This document shows positions 27,161 to 35,823 of a DNA stretch of 64,000 nt, one piece after another. Below the pieces are notes generated by a model. The model was given only the letters and a program-made list of their open reading frames with translations, was not told the DNA's origin and ran no database searches. Positions within the stretch are counted from its first letter, which is position 1; each line of letters opens with the position of its first letter. A program made the translations under genes and the position numbers. This DNA is from Acidobacteriaceae bacterium (GTDB lineage Bacteria > Acidobacteriota > Terriglobia > Terriglobales > Acidobacteriaceae), in the NCBI GenBank assembly GCA_003165075.1, contig PLSM01000181.1, positions 19,763-83,762 on the forward strand. Reading direction: 5' to 3'.

Positions 27161-29170
27161 ATGCCCCCTGGCGAAACCACAACCCGCGCCCTGCCCACGC
27201 TCCACGAGTTCTTTGCGCCCGGTGGCATCCTGGCCCGTTCCGCGCTGCCCTATGAATTTCGTCACGGCCAGTTGGAGATGGCCAAGGCCGTCGAGCGTGC
27301 CCTCGCCGAGCACCGCCACCTCATCGTCGAGGCCGGCACCGGCACCGGCAAGACGCTGGCCTATCTCCTGCCCGCCCTGCGCACCGGCCAGCGCGTGATC
27401 GTATCTACCGGTACCAAGGCCCTTCAGGACCAGCTCTACTTCCGCGACCTCCCCTTCCTTGAAACGCTCCTTGGAAGTCTGCGTGTCTGCTACATGAAAG
27501 GCCGCGCCAACTACCTCTGCCGTCACAAGCTGGTCGCCCTCCGCACTCAGCCCATTCTCTCCGGTCTCGAAGAAATCGACCAGTATCGCCAGATCGCCGA
27601 GTGGGAGCAGACCACTGAAACCGGCGACCGCTCTGAGTTGGACGGCCTGCCCGAGTCCAGCGCCCTGTGGCACAAGCTTGACGCGCGCAGTGAGGCCTGC
27701 CTGGGCAGCACCTGTCCTGACTACCGGCGCTGCTTCATTACCGAGATGCGGCGCAAGGCTCTCGAGTCCGACATCATCATCGTCAATCACCACCTGTTCT
27801 TCGCCGACCTCGCCGTCAAGCAGGAGGCGTCCGGTGCGCCCGACGCGGGCATCCTGCCTGAGGCCGCCGCCGTGGTCTTCGATGAGGCGCACGAGCTGGA
27901 AGACGTGGCCTCCAGCTACTTCGGCCTCTCCGTCAGCAACATCCGTTTTGAAGAACTGGCCCGCGACACCGATGTGCTTCTGCGCGGCAAAGAAGGCGCC
28001 GGAAACCTCCCCGCCGCCACCCAGCAACTGCGCGAGCGTGCCCGCATGTTCTTTGCCGGCTTGCCCATGGCCGGCGACGGCCGCCAGCCCTTCAATGAGC
28101 GTGAGGAATTCCTTGAGACTTCAGGCGACCTCTACATGAGCGTGCGCACCACGCTCAAGCTGCTTGAGGCGGAGATGGATCGCCTCTCCGGCATTGAAGA
28201 AGCGCCCGGGCTCAAAAAGCGCGTCGCCCGCCTGCGCAGCGAGCTTGAGTTCCTCCTTGAATCGAACTCCAGCAACATGGTCTTCTGGCTTGAGCGGCGC
28301 ATCTCCGCGTCCGCCGCCGAACGGTCCGCAGCACCCGGCGCATTTCGATCCCAGGCCCGCGCCACATTCCTGCAGGCCACGCCCATTGACGTCTCCACGC
28401 TGCTCTCTGAGTTGGTCTTTGAAACCATCCCCACCGTAGTGCTCACCTCTGCCACGCTCACCGTGCAGGGCGGCTTTGAGCACATCCGCAAGCGGCTCGG
28501 TCTCAGCGAATCCCGCGAACTCGTGGTGCCTTCGCACTTCCGCTATGGCGAACAGGCGCTGCTCTATCTGCCGCCTGAAATGCCCGACCCCCGCGACCCC
28601 GAGTTTCCTGAGGCTGCTGCCCGCTGCATCCGGCGCGTGCTTGAAATCACCCACGGCCGCGCCTTCTGCCTCTTCACCAGCTACAGCCAGATGCGCGTCC
28701 TCTACGAACGCCTTGCGCCGGTGCTCGACTTTCCCATCCTGTTGCACGGCACCGCCCCGCGCAAAGCCCTCTTGGAGCAGTTCCGCCAGACCCCCAATGC
28801 CGTTCTCTTCGGCACCTCAAGCTTCTGGCAGGGAGTGGATGTGCAGGGCGAGGCGCTCAGTTGCGTCATCATCGACCGCCTCCCCTTCGCCGTGCCCAAC
28901 GACCCCGTAGTCCAGGCCCGCATGAAGGCCATCGAAGAAGCCGGCGGCAAGCCCTTCAACGACTACCAGGTCCCGGCAGCCGTCCTCACCCTCAAGCAGG
29001 GTTTCGGCCGCCTCATCCGCTCGCTTGAAGATCGCGGCGTACTAGTCCTGCTCGATCCCCGCATCCGCCGCCAGCGCTACGGCCAGACCTTCCTCCAGAG
29101 CCTCCCCCCCTACCGCATCACCACCACCATCACGGATGTCGAAGCCTTCTTCGAACCCAGCACTCAATAA
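27161..29170 (+). CDS. DinG/XPD-type ATP-dependent DNA helicase
   Basis: 669 residues. Motif I EAGTGTGKT (about 62-70), DEAH at about 243-246 (VVFDEAHELEDV), and C-terminal motifs GTSSFWQGVDVQGEAL and QGFGRLIRS. Four cysteines placed between motifs I and II (NYLC, then EACLGSTC and RRC) fit an iron-sulfur cluster like that of XPD and DinG. A 5'-3' helicase acting in repair or at R-loops and stalled forks is expected. Divergent from der, with 226 bases between them. Confidence 0.88.
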   Translation: MPPGETTTRALPTLHEFFAPGGILARSALPYEFRHGQLEMAKAVERALAEHRHLIVEAGTGTGKTLAYLLPALRTGQRVIVSTGTKALQDQLYFRDLPFLETLLGSLRVCYMKGRANYLCRHKLVALRTQPILSGLEEIDQYRQIAEWEQTTETGDRSELDGLPESSALWHKLDARSEACLGSTCPDYRRCFITEMRRKALESDIIIVNHHLFFADLAVKQEASGAPDAGILPEAAAVVFDEAHELEDVASSYFGLSVSNIRFEELARDTDVLLRGKEGAGNLPAATQQLRERARMFFAGLPMAGDGRQPFNEREEFLETSGDLYMSVRTTLKLLEAEMDRLSGIEEAPGLKKRVARLRSELEFLLESNSSNMVFWLERRISASAAERSAAPGAFRSQARATFLQATPIDVSTLLSELVFETIPTVVLTSATLTVQGGFEHIRKRLGLSESRELVVPSHFRYGEQALLYLPPEMPDPRDPEFPEAAARCIRRVLEITHGRAFCLFTSYSQMRVLYERLAPVLDFPILLHGTAPRKALLEQFRQTPNAVLFGTSSFWQGVDVQGEALSCVIIDRLPFAVPNDPVVQARMKAIEEAGGKPFNDYQVPAAVLTLKQGFGRLIRSLEDRGVLVLLDPRIRRQRYGQTFLQSLPPYRITTTITDVEAFFEPSTQ

Positions 29171-29288
29171 CCATCTACGAAAGAATTGGATGCCCTAACT
29201 CTGCGGTTCTGTCCGTCTTTGCCACCCCCGGAATAGACTGATCAAAATAGAGAATTCTGGCTATTCAGAGCAATGCCGAGGCGAGCCG

Positions 29289-29663
29289 ATGCGCGTTCAA
29301 TGGTGCTGGAGATGTAAAGCGGAAGTGCCGATGCTGGACGAGAACGAGTTTGCATCCGTAGCGGAGCTGCACCGCGAAGCTATTCGGGGGGCGAAGGAGT
29401 TCCGTCAACGCTTCGGAGCTCCATTGGAGCAAGCGAGCTTCGATGAACACTTCCGACCTGTCCGATTGCGCTATGAGCAATTGACCGGAATGAAGGATTG
29501 CCATCAAAACGCAATCATGCATCACAGGATTTCGATGTACGGTAGGCCCTGCGAATCGTGCGGAAAGCCGCTTCGTACCCCATCAGCGAAACTATGTGGC
29601 GCATGCATGCACCCGGTCCAATCTATCGATAATGAGCAGAAGAGCCGGGAACCCCACCCTTGA
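29289..29663 (+). CDS. Small protein with zinc-binding cysteine pairs
   Basis: 124 residues. CWRC at residues 6-9 and CESCGKPLRTPSAKLCGAC near residues 88-106, i.e. paired cysteines at both ends around a helical middle. Likely binds one or two zinc ions. No further function can be assigned; it is an isolated gene after the helicase. Confidence 0.6.
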   Translation: MRVQWCWRCKAEVPMLDENEFASVAELHREAIRGAKEFRQRFGAPLEQASFDEHFRPVRLRYEQLTGMKDCHQNAIMHHRISMYGRPCESCGKPLRTPSAKLCGACMHPVQSIDNEQKSREPHP

Positions 29664-29686
29664 CCTAGCCACAAAAATGGGTGGGC
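29654..29686. repeat. Intergenic repeat, family C
   Basis: CCACCCTTGACCTAGCCACAA followed by AAATGGGTGGG; a near-identical copy occurs at 30766-30795. CCCACCC and GGGTGGG can pair. Confidence 0.65.
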
Positions 29687-30088
29687 ACATTCCTCGCGTG
29701 CCCGGGGTTCCCGCGGACGGGTCTTCGTCCGTGGGGTGGTCGGGCGAAGGGTGGGCCGCCACGAATCTGCGCGGGCAACTTCAGGTTCGAGGTATGCGCC
29801 GGAGTCCAAAACCTCGGCACTTGCTCCCTTCAGTCCCGACAGCGATCCTTCGAAATCCGCGACAATCATGTAAGGCATTCTACCCACGAACAGTTGTAAC
29901 GCCGTCACCAACCAGGGCGTCGAGCCATATCGCCTGACGACTCTGGAGGAAGAGGACATCCCGGGCGAGTCACAGGCCATCCGGACACTAGCCAACCGCA
30001 GTGAGGCTATGACCGAGTTACCGGCAAACTGGAACTGACCCACTGCTGTCGTAAACTGAGGGGCTAAACCGCTGCAAGGAGATCCGAG
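29664..30088. other. 425-bp gap with family B and C repeats
   Basis: No convincing gene. Contains a family C element (29654-29686) and a family B hairpin (29704-29742), followed by non-repetitive sequence. AAGGAG at 30076-30081 belongs to the next gene. Confidence 0.55.
29704..29742. repeat. Palindromic repeat, family B
   Basis: Arms CGCGGACG and CGTCCGTG around GGTCTT, flanked by GGGGTTCC and GGGGTGGT. Arms are paired but differ from the other copies. Confidence 0.7.
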
Positions 30089-30757
30089 TTGAATCGGTCG
30101 AGCTTTCTGCTACGTTTCCTCAGAATGAGCCCGGTGCTCGCCTGCTTGCTGGGATGCCACCCGGCCCCTGTCTCGCACGGCACGCAGCGGTTACAGGGGG
30201 ATGGAGAGACCATCGTGCTCCTGCGGCATGGCGAGAAACCGGCAGGGGGCCTGGGCCAGTTAAGCTGCATGGGACTGAACCGGGCGCTGGCGCTGCCCTC
30301 CATGCTGATTGGCCGCTATGGCAAGCCGGATTTCATCTATGCACCGAATCCAGGCGTGCAAGTGAAAGACGGAATCACCCAGTCGGCCTTCTCCTATGTC
30401 AGACCGCTGGCAACCATTGAGCCGACCGCCATCCGTCTCGGGATGCAGGTGAATGCCCAGATCGGATATCAGCAAATAGATCAGCTCCAGCGGACCTTGC
30501 TGCAGCCCGCGTATGCCCACTCGCTGGTCTTTGTAGTCTGGGAACACGTCATGCTGTATGACTTTGCCAGGCAGATGCTCCAGTCCTACGGGACCAATCC
30601 CGAGCAGGTGCCGGAGTGGACTAACAGTGATTATGATTCGATCTATGTCTTCCACATTACAAGGTCAGGAAATGACGCTACTCCGCGCGCCACGCTTGAC
30701 ATACAGAAGGAAGATCTGACGAACACGCTCAAAGATACCTGCCCCGGCCCACAGTAG
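30089..30757 (+). CDS. Histidine phosphatase-like lipoprotein
   Basis: 222 residues from TTG, supported by AAGGAG seven bases upstream. Hydrophobic N-terminus ending LACLLGC resembles a lipobox with Cys near residue 23. The histidine phosphatase motif is IVLLRHGEKP, and VVWEH near residue 150 supplies the second catalytic His in that family. Shorter than most members. Probably an envelope-anchored phosphatase of unknown substrate. Confidence 0.7.
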   Translation: MNRSSFLLRFLRMSPVLACLLGCHPAPVSHGTQRLQGDGETIVLLRHGEKPAGGLGQLSCMGLNRALALPSMLIGRYGKPDFIYAPNPGVQVKDGITQSAFSYVRPLATIEPTAIRLGMQVNAQIGYQQIDQLQRTLLQPAYAHSLVFVVWEHVMLYDFARQMLQSYGTNPEQVPEWTNSDYDSIYVFHITRSGNDATPRATLDIQKEDLTNTLKDTCPGPQ

Positions 30758-30765
30758 GTTGTGTC

Positions 30766-30795
30766 CCATCCTTGACCTAGCCACAAAAATGGGTG
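30766..30795. repeat. Intergenic repeat, family C
   Basis: CATCCTTGACCTAGCCACAA followed by AAATGGGTG, nearly identical to 29654-29686. Its end is shared with the following family A element. Confidence 0.65.
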
Positions 30796-30825
30796 CCCCG
30801 GATCCGGATTCTCGGACCTGGGAAG
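30791..30825. repeat. Palindromic repeat, family A
   Basis: GGGTGCCCC, then TCCG-GATTCT-CGGA, then CCTGGGAAG. TCCG/CGGA replaces the TCTC/GAGA of other copies. Confidence 0.7.
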
Positions 30826-31151
30826 CCTCAACTCCCATCCGGCCACTCCTCAACTTCCCGCAAATGATGCTAGGTGCCCCCGTCCCCTCACCGGCCGTTC
30901 CCAGCCGCTTTTGCAGAAAATAACCCGCCCAGGCCGCACAATCGAAATGAGGGAACGAGCGCTCAACTCCCAACCCCGGTCTGTACCATGAGTTACCCCA
31001 CCCCCTCCCCCTCCAAAAACACCCGTATCTGGTGGTGGAATCCGGCTGGATGGCTAGATAAGACAACTGGAATCATGCATATGCCGGATTAGATCAAAGG
31101 GAGCCTTGTTATCTTAGTGGTAAACAGAACCTCCTGAAAATCGCTGCTTTT

Positions 31152-31172
31152 GGGCCCGAATAGGCCCTTTTC
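31152..31172 (+). terminator. Terminator-like hairpin upstream of pncA
   Basis: GGGCC, loop CGAATA, GGCCC, then TTTTCT. Short 5-bp stem with a T run; lies 58 bases before pncA and may end upstream transcription or act as leader attenuation. Confidence 0.45.
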
Positions 31173-31230
31173 TCATCAAATCGAGTTGAAAGCCAGCTTT
31201 GAAGCTGGCCTCATCTGAGAAAGTGGTAGC

Positions 31231-31887
31231 GTGGAAAGACCGATGGAGATTACTTCTCAGGACGTCCTCCTCGTTATCGACGTGCAGAACGATTTCTGTC
31301 CCGGCGGCCAACTTGCCGTTGCGGGTGGGGACTCGGTCATCGAGCCGATCCACAAAATCGCGTCAAAGTTCGCGCACATCGTCCTCACTCAGGATTGGCA
31401 CTCCGCGTCTCACGCCTCCTTCGCCAGCAGTCATCCCGGCAAGCATCCCTTCGAGCAAATCGAACTCAGCTATGGTCCGCAGACCTTGTGGCCGGACCAT
31501 TGCATTCAAGGGACTAACGGTGCCGAGTTTCACTCCGGCCTCCAACTCCCGCAGGCTGAGCTGATTCTGCGCAAAGGCTTTCGTCCCCAAATCGATTCCT
31601 ACTCCGCGTTCTTTGAGAATGACCACGTCACGCCCACCGGCCTCGCCGGCTACCTTAAAGAACGCAACCTGTCCCGCGTTTTTCTCGCCGGCCTTGCCTA
31701 CGACTACTGCGTCGCCTACTCGGCCCTCGACGCGTGCCGCCTGGGCCTGCCGGCCTTTGTGATCCGCGACGCCTGCCGCGCCATCGACCTTGATGACTCC
31801 GTCGCGAAGATCGAAGCGCAATTCGCGCAGGCCGGAGTGACCCTCGTCGACACTGCGCGCCTTTCCGGCAGCGCTGGACCGCCGTAG
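31231..31887 (+). CDS. pncA: Nicotinamidase PncA
   Basis: 218 residues; MEITSQ at 31243 is an alternative start. Cysteine hydrolase fold with catalytic D17 (LVIDVQNDFCPGG), Lys in LRKGF and Cys in LAYDYCVAYSAL; metal-binding DWH followed by a His (QDWHSASHASF). Converts nicotinamide to nicotinate for NAD salvage in the cytoplasm. Normal length for the family. A perfect GCCAGCTT/AAGCTGGC palindrome sits 22 bases before the start. Confidence 0.93.
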   Translation: MERPMEITSQDVLLVIDVQNDFCPGGQLAVAGGDSVIEPIHKIASKFAHIVLTQDWHSASHASFASSHPGKHPFEQIELSYGPQTLWPDHCIQGTNGAEFHSGLQLPQAELILRKGFRPQIDSYSAFFENDHVTPTGLAGYLKERNLSRVFLAGLAYDYCVAYSALDACRLGLPAFVIRDACRAIDLDDSVAKIEAQFAQAGVTLVDTARLSGSAGPP

Positions 31888-31929
31888 AATCCGAGCAGAG
31901 CGAGTGCATCGTTTTGGCTCGCCACAAAT

Positions 31930-32193
31930 ATGTCGCGCAACTTCTACATTCTGGCCGGCACGCTCGGGCTCTTCGCTCTGATCTCGACGGCAATGGCGCT
32001 GGTTCCGTCCAGCTTCCAGCCGGGACTGCCCGCCAACGCATCGCTCTGGCGTACCGTGGCGCTGTTGTTGCTGCTGGCGGGGCTCGCTTCAGCGCTCGTC
32101 GGGGTCATGAGCCATCTCTTCGAGCAGGTCGACCGGCGCAGCGAAGAAGCCCGGCAGGCGGCGCGGCGCAAACGCCGGGGTCCCCAGCAATAG
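31930..32193 (+). CDS. Small two-TM membrane protein ending in a repeat
   Basis: 87 residues. Two hydrophobic helices (about 6-24 and 43-63) then a basic tail EEARQAARRKRRGPQQ. The last codons and the stop (CAGCAATAG) are supplied by the first unit of a 44-bp tandem repeat, so the end of the protein appears to have been remodelled by repeat insertion. Function unknown. Confidence 0.6.
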   Translation: MSRNFYILAGTLGLFALISTAMALVPSSFQPGLPANASLWRTVALLLLLAGLASALVGVMSHLFEQVDRRSEEARQAARRKRRGPQQ

Positions 32194-32269
32194 GTCTTCG
32201 TTGCTGGGGTGGTAAACGCCGGGGTCCCCAGCAATAGGTCTTCGTTGCTGGGGTGGTAAACACCGGGGT
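32168..32269. repeat. 44-bp tandem repeat (about 2.3 units) of family B hairpins
   Basis: Units start at 32168, 32212 and a partial at 32256. Each full unit has CCCCAGCAA...TTGCTGGGG around TAGGTCTTCG. The two full units are essentially identical, so the duplication is recent. Confidence 0.9.
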
Positions 32270-32341
32270 GACAAGCCGAGCGGCGAGAAGAACTAAAATC
32301 AACTCAGGAACTCTGCCCCGCACAGGACCGGGCAAACGCCA

Positions 32342-32719
32342 ATGTATGAAGTTACCGTGGAGGCCGATTTCTCCTCCGGGCACTACCTTCGCAATTACCA
32401 GGGCAAGTGCGAGAACCCGCACGGGCACAACTACAAGGTGCGCGTGACTCTTGCCGGAGCGGCGCTCGACTCCACCGGCCTGCTTCTCGATTTCAAGCTG
32501 CTCAAGCAGGTTTTGCGCCCGGTGATCGACCGCATCGACCACCAGATGCTCAACGACATTGACCCGTTCATTGAGTTGAATCCCTCCGCCGAAAACATCG
32601 CCAAGTATTTTTACGACCAGACCAACCGGCAGCTTGAAGGCATGACCCAGGGCCGTGTGCGCGTCAAGGATTGCACCATCTGGGAGACCGATACCACCAC
32701 GGCAACCTACTTCGAGTAG
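32342..32719 (+). CDS. queD: 6-carboxytetrahydropterin synthase QueD / PTPS family
   Basis: 125 residues. Zinc ligands H14, H27 and H29 and catalytic C23 lie in FSSGHYL and CENPHGHNY; DHQMLND supplies the catalytic Asp/His and the C-terminal WETDTTTATY the pterin-binding Glu. Cys in the CxxxHGH arrangement fits QueD, which turns dihydroneopterin triphosphate into 6-carboxytetrahydropterin in queuosine synthesis. No other queuosine gene and no preQ1 riboswitch are visible nearby; a general PTPS role is the alternative. Confidence 0.88.
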   Translation: MYEVTVEADFSSGHYLRNYQGKCENPHGHNYKVRVTLAGAALDSTGLLLDFKLLKQVLRPVIDRIDHQMLNDIDPFIELNPSAENIAKYFYDQTNRQLEGMTQGRVRVKDCTIWETDTTTATYFE

Positions 32720-32732
32720 CGCCGCGCCGCTC

Positions 32733-33401
32733 TCATTTCATCTGGCTTGACTTGGACTGAAGATATTTGTCGAAGGGTATCTCAAAGAAGAAAAGCTCGT
32801 TGCCGTCGGCGTCGCGCAGCTTGTGCAGGTGCAGCTTGGCACCCTGCAGCGGGTGGTCCAGTTCAGAGACGTCGTAAAAAAGGAAACCCGCGCGGGTTGT
32901 GTGCGCCTCCACGGCCAGTGCTCCGTATTCAAACTGGTCAAAATCCGCCTCGATCTCCTTATTACTGGCCTTGGGTTTCATTTTGATGTTGGGAATAGGC
33001 CCCGGCATCGGAATCTTCTTGCCTTCGCGCTCCTTGCGAGTCATCAGCCGCTCCACGTCCTCAGGCTCGGCAGCCTGAATGCGGTCGCCCGCCGCGGTCT
33101 GGAAGAGAATGCGGGCGTCGCGCAGCGAGATGGGCCGGTCGCCGTTATTGGTCACGATCAGCCGCACCGGCATTACCCCGTGGCTCAGATAATCCACGCG
33201 AAAGATCGATTCTTTCTCCTTGGTATCGTAGGGCTCGGCGGCGATTGCCACCTTCTCCTTTTCGTGCACTTCAACCGCGGCAAACGACGTCGCCGCCTGC
33301 ACCTGCGGCGGCTTATGATCGCTGGCCACCGCCGGCAGTACCAGCCAGAGAACAGCCAGCGGAAACACCCTGAGAACCCTCATCGTGCTCGACTGTATCA
33401 T
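32733..33401 (-). CDS. Exported protein of unknown function
   Basis: 222 residues; MRVLR at 33383 is an alternative start. Signal peptide (about 7-27, VLWLVLPAVASD). The body is beta-rich (VMPVRLIVTNNGDRPISLRDARILFQ), like an immunoglobulin-type or DUF-type periplasmic domain, with a basic Lys/Pro-rich loop in the middle. Converges with queD and diverges from waaA. No enzyme motif seen. Confidence 0.65.
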   Translation of the reverse strand: MIQSSTMRVLRVFPLAVLWLVLPAVASDHKPPQVQAATSFAAVEVHEKEKVAIAAEPYDTKEKESIFRVDYLSHGVMPVRLIVTNNGDRPISLRDARILFQTAAGDRIQAAEPEDVERLMTRKEREGKKIPMPGPIPNIKMKPKASNKEIEADFDQFEYGALAVEAHTTRAGFLFYDVSELDHPLQGAKLHLHKLRDADGNELFFFEIPFDKYLQSKSSQMK

Positions 33402-33439
33402 TTGAGGGTTAGACCGGGGATGCGGAAGTTCCGTTACGC

Positions 33440-34792
33440 ATGATTCTGCTTTTCTACAACCTGGCGGTGGTGGTGGCTTTGGTGGCCGGTGCCCCTTGGT
33501 GGGTGTGGCGCTTGACGACCACCCTTAAATACCGCGAGGGGCTGGCTGAACGCCTGGGCCGCGTCCCGCCGCGGTTGCGAAAGGATGCCCGGCCTGTTAT
33601 TTGGATTCATGCCGTATCGGTGGGCGAGGTTTTGACGGTCACCCGGCTGGTGGGCGAGTTGGATCGCGTCTTCTCCGGATACCGCGTCCTGATTTCCACC
33701 ACTACCCGCACCGGGCAAGAGCTCGCCCGCCAGCGCTTTGGAGCCGACCGCGTCTTCTATTGCCCACTGGATCTGCCCTGGGCAGTGCAGGCTTATCTCA
33801 ATGCCCTGGAGCCCCGGCTGCTGATCCTGGCCGAGACGGAGTTCTGGCCCAACCTGCTCCATGGCTGCTTTGGTCGGGCAATTCCCGTGGCAGTGGTCAA
33901 TGCGCGCATCTCCGATCGATCCTGGCCACGCTACCGGCGGATGCGCCGGTTGTGGCGGCCTATTCTTGGGTGTTTGAGCCGGGTGATGGCGCAGACCGAA
34001 ATTGACGCGGAACGCCTGCGGGCCATCGGGTGTCAGCCGCAAACAGTCACCGTCTCCGGCAATCTGAAGTTTGACGTGCGCGCGGCCCAGCAGGCTGAAG
34101 CCACGCGTCTGCTCCGAACGTTGGCCCCCGGTCTGCGCTTCGTAGTTGCAGGCAGCACGCTGGAAGGCGAAGAGGCCGAGTTGCTGGCAGCTTGGCCACG
34201 CCTGCTTCATGCCGACCCGCATCTGGTGATGGTCCTGGCTCCCCGCCATCCTGAGCGCTTCGCCGCTGTCACCGCACTCTTCGACAGGTCCGGCATTGCC
34301 TGGGTCCGGCGGTCCGACTGGCAGCCGCAGCTTCCTTCAGGCCCGGCCCCATCACTCCAGCCGCTCGATCCTGGTCAGGTTGTTCTGCTCGACACTATCG
34401 GCGAACTGGCCTCCGTCTACTCGCTGGCCGCCGTTGCATTTGTGGGCGGCAGCCTCGCTCCGGGCTGGGGGCATAATCCGCTGGAGCCCGCCCAGTTTGG
34501 CGTCCCCATCGTCGTTGGCCCCTACTACCCCAATTTTCGCGCCATCACCGAGGATTTGCGCGCCCATCAGGCGCTCCGCATCGCTCCCAAAGAAGAGCTT
34601 GCTACGGTTCTGATTGACCTGCTCCTTGACCCCGTCGCTGCCGCCGCCATGGGCGAGCGGGCCCTGCAGGTATTCCAACAGCAGGCCGGGGCCACGGACC
34701 GGTGTGTGGAGGCCATTCAGGAACTGCTGCCGCCTGAATTGGAACGGGCTGAAGCGGACCAACCAGCAGTCGTCGAGAAGCGGCCCGCATGA
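33440..34792 (+). CDS. waaA: 3-deoxy-D-manno-octulosonic acid (Kdo) transferase
   Basis: 450 residues. N-terminal membrane anchor (about 1-25), then the GT30 layout: IWIHAVSVGEV, FWPNLLHGC preceded by LAETE, ADRVFYCPLDLPWAV, and a C-terminal GT-B half with GGSLAPGWGHNPLEPAQFGVPIVVGP. Adds Kdo to lipid A precursor at the inner membrane. First gene of an envelope operon; its stop overlaps lpxK by four bases. Confidence 0.93.
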   Translation: MILLFYNLAVVVALVAGAPWWVWRLTTTLKYREGLAERLGRVPPRLRKDARPVIWIHAVSVGEVLTVTRLVGELDRVFSGYRVLISTTTRTGQELARQRFGADRVFYCPLDLPWAVQAYLNALEPRLLILAETEFWPNLLHGCFGRAIPVAVVNARISDRSWPRYRRMRRLWRPILGCLSRVMAQTEIDAERLRAIGCQPQTVTVSGNLKFDVRAAQQAEATRLLRTLAPGLRFVVAGSTLEGEEAELLAAWPRLLHADPHLVMVLAPRHPERFAAVTALFDRSGIAWVRRSDWQPQLPSGPAPSLQPLDPGQVVLLDTIGELASVYSLAAVAFVGGSLAPGWGHNPLEPAQFGVPIVVGPYYPNFRAITEDLRAHQALRIAPKEELATVLIDLLLDPVAAAAMGERALQVFQQQAGATDRCVEAIQELLPPELERAEADQPAVVEKRPA

Positions 34793-35811
34793 GCCAGGCA
34801 TCGTCAGCACGTCCCATTCTCCTGCCGCTGGTTCCTCTCTATCGGCTGGCCATGGCTTTGCGGGAGTTGCGGCTACGCTGGGGCCTGGAACCTGTGCGCC
34901 GCTTGCGCTATCCAGTGGTCAGCATCGGCAACCTCTCTGCCGGGGGAGCGGGCAAAACGCCCCTCACCATCGCGCTGGCCAAGCTTCTCATCGGCAAGGG
35001 ATTCCATGTGGATGCGCTTTCGCGCGGATACGGACGCCAGAGTCGTTTGCCGGCCCGCGTCCGCCCCGATGGAACCGCGGCCGAGTTTGGTGACGAGCCG
35101 CTCCTGATTGCGCGGCAGGCGGGCGTGCCGGTTTATGTTGCTCCGCAGCGCTACGACGCAGGATTGCTCGCCGAGGCCGATGTTCTTGCCCAAGGCATGT
35201 CTGACGTACACTCCGTCCATCTCCTCGACGACGGATTTCAGCACCACCAACTCGGCCGGGACGTGGATATTCTGCTCCTGAATCTGTCCGACTGGCGAGA
35301 CAGGCTACTCCCCGCCGGCAACCTGCGCGAGCCGCTCCGAGCGCTGCATCGGGCCAACGTGATTGCCATTCCCGCAACCGAATCGGAACTGGAAACAGAA
35401 CTCCGCGCTCGAGGCTGGCAAGGTCCTATCTGGCGGTTACATCGCGGTATCGATGTTCCCGCTGTCGACGGTCCCATAGCCGCTTTTTGCGGCATCGCCC
35501 GTTCTGGGCAGTTTTTTCAGGGACTCGAATCCACGGGCCTGCGCCTTGCTGCCCGCATCGCTTTCCCTGACCACCACCCCTACACCTCCGCGGACCTCGA
35601 ACGGGTGTTGTCAGCGGCGCGCAGGGCCGGTGCCACGTCGATCCTCACCACGGAGAAGGACTCCGCCCGGTTAGGCAATCTCGCATCAGTCTTTTCGGAA
35701 TCCCTTCCGCTCCTCACTGCCGGTCTTCGCATTGAAATCGAGGAGGAATCTGCGGCCATCGACTGGCTCATCGTCCACTTGGACCACGCCCCAATGCGCC
35801 TACCCGTGTGA
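34789..35811 (+). CDS. lpxK: Tetraacyldisaccharide 4'-kinase
   Basis: 340 residues. P-loop GGAGKTP at 52-58 in GNLSAGGAGKTP, ALSRGYGR after it, and LLDDGFQHHQL with the catalytic DDGFQH signature of LpxK near residue 145. Phosphorylates the 4' position of the lipid A disaccharide at the inner membrane. Coupled to waaA by ATGA. Confidence 0.94.
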   Translation: MSQASSARPILLPLVPLYRLAMALRELRLRWGLEPVRRLRYPVVSIGNLSAGGAGKTPLTIALAKLLIGKGFHVDALSRGYGRQSRLPARVRPDGTAAEFGDEPLLIARQAGVPVYVAPQRYDAGLLAEADVLAQGMSDVHSVHLLDDGFQHHQLGRDVDILLLNLSDWRDRLLPAGNLREPLRALHRANVIAIPATESELETELRARGWQGPIWRLHRGIDVPAVDGPIAAFCGIARSGQFFQGLESTGLRLAARIAFPDHHPYTSADLERVLSAARRAGATSILTTEKDSARLGNLASVFSESLPLLTAGLRIEIEEESAAIDWLIVHLDHAPMRLPV

Positions 35812-35823
35812 GAAAATCAGAGT

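Larger units (their letters stand above)
30758..31230. other. 473-bp gap with repeats and hairpins upstream of pncA
   Basis: Holds a family C element (30766-30795) joined to a family A palindrome (30791-30825), then unassigned sequence, then a terminator-like hairpin (31152-31172) and a perfect palindrome (31192-31209). No gene supported. Confidence 0.55.

Noticed and set aside
31914..32237. Alternative frame over the small membrane protein
   Set aside because: Ala/Arg/Gly-rich without hydrophobic helices; the frame at 31930 gives two clean membrane segments.
32270..32341. preQ1 riboswitch before queD
   Set aside because: No matching stem-loop and A-rich tail could be recognised.
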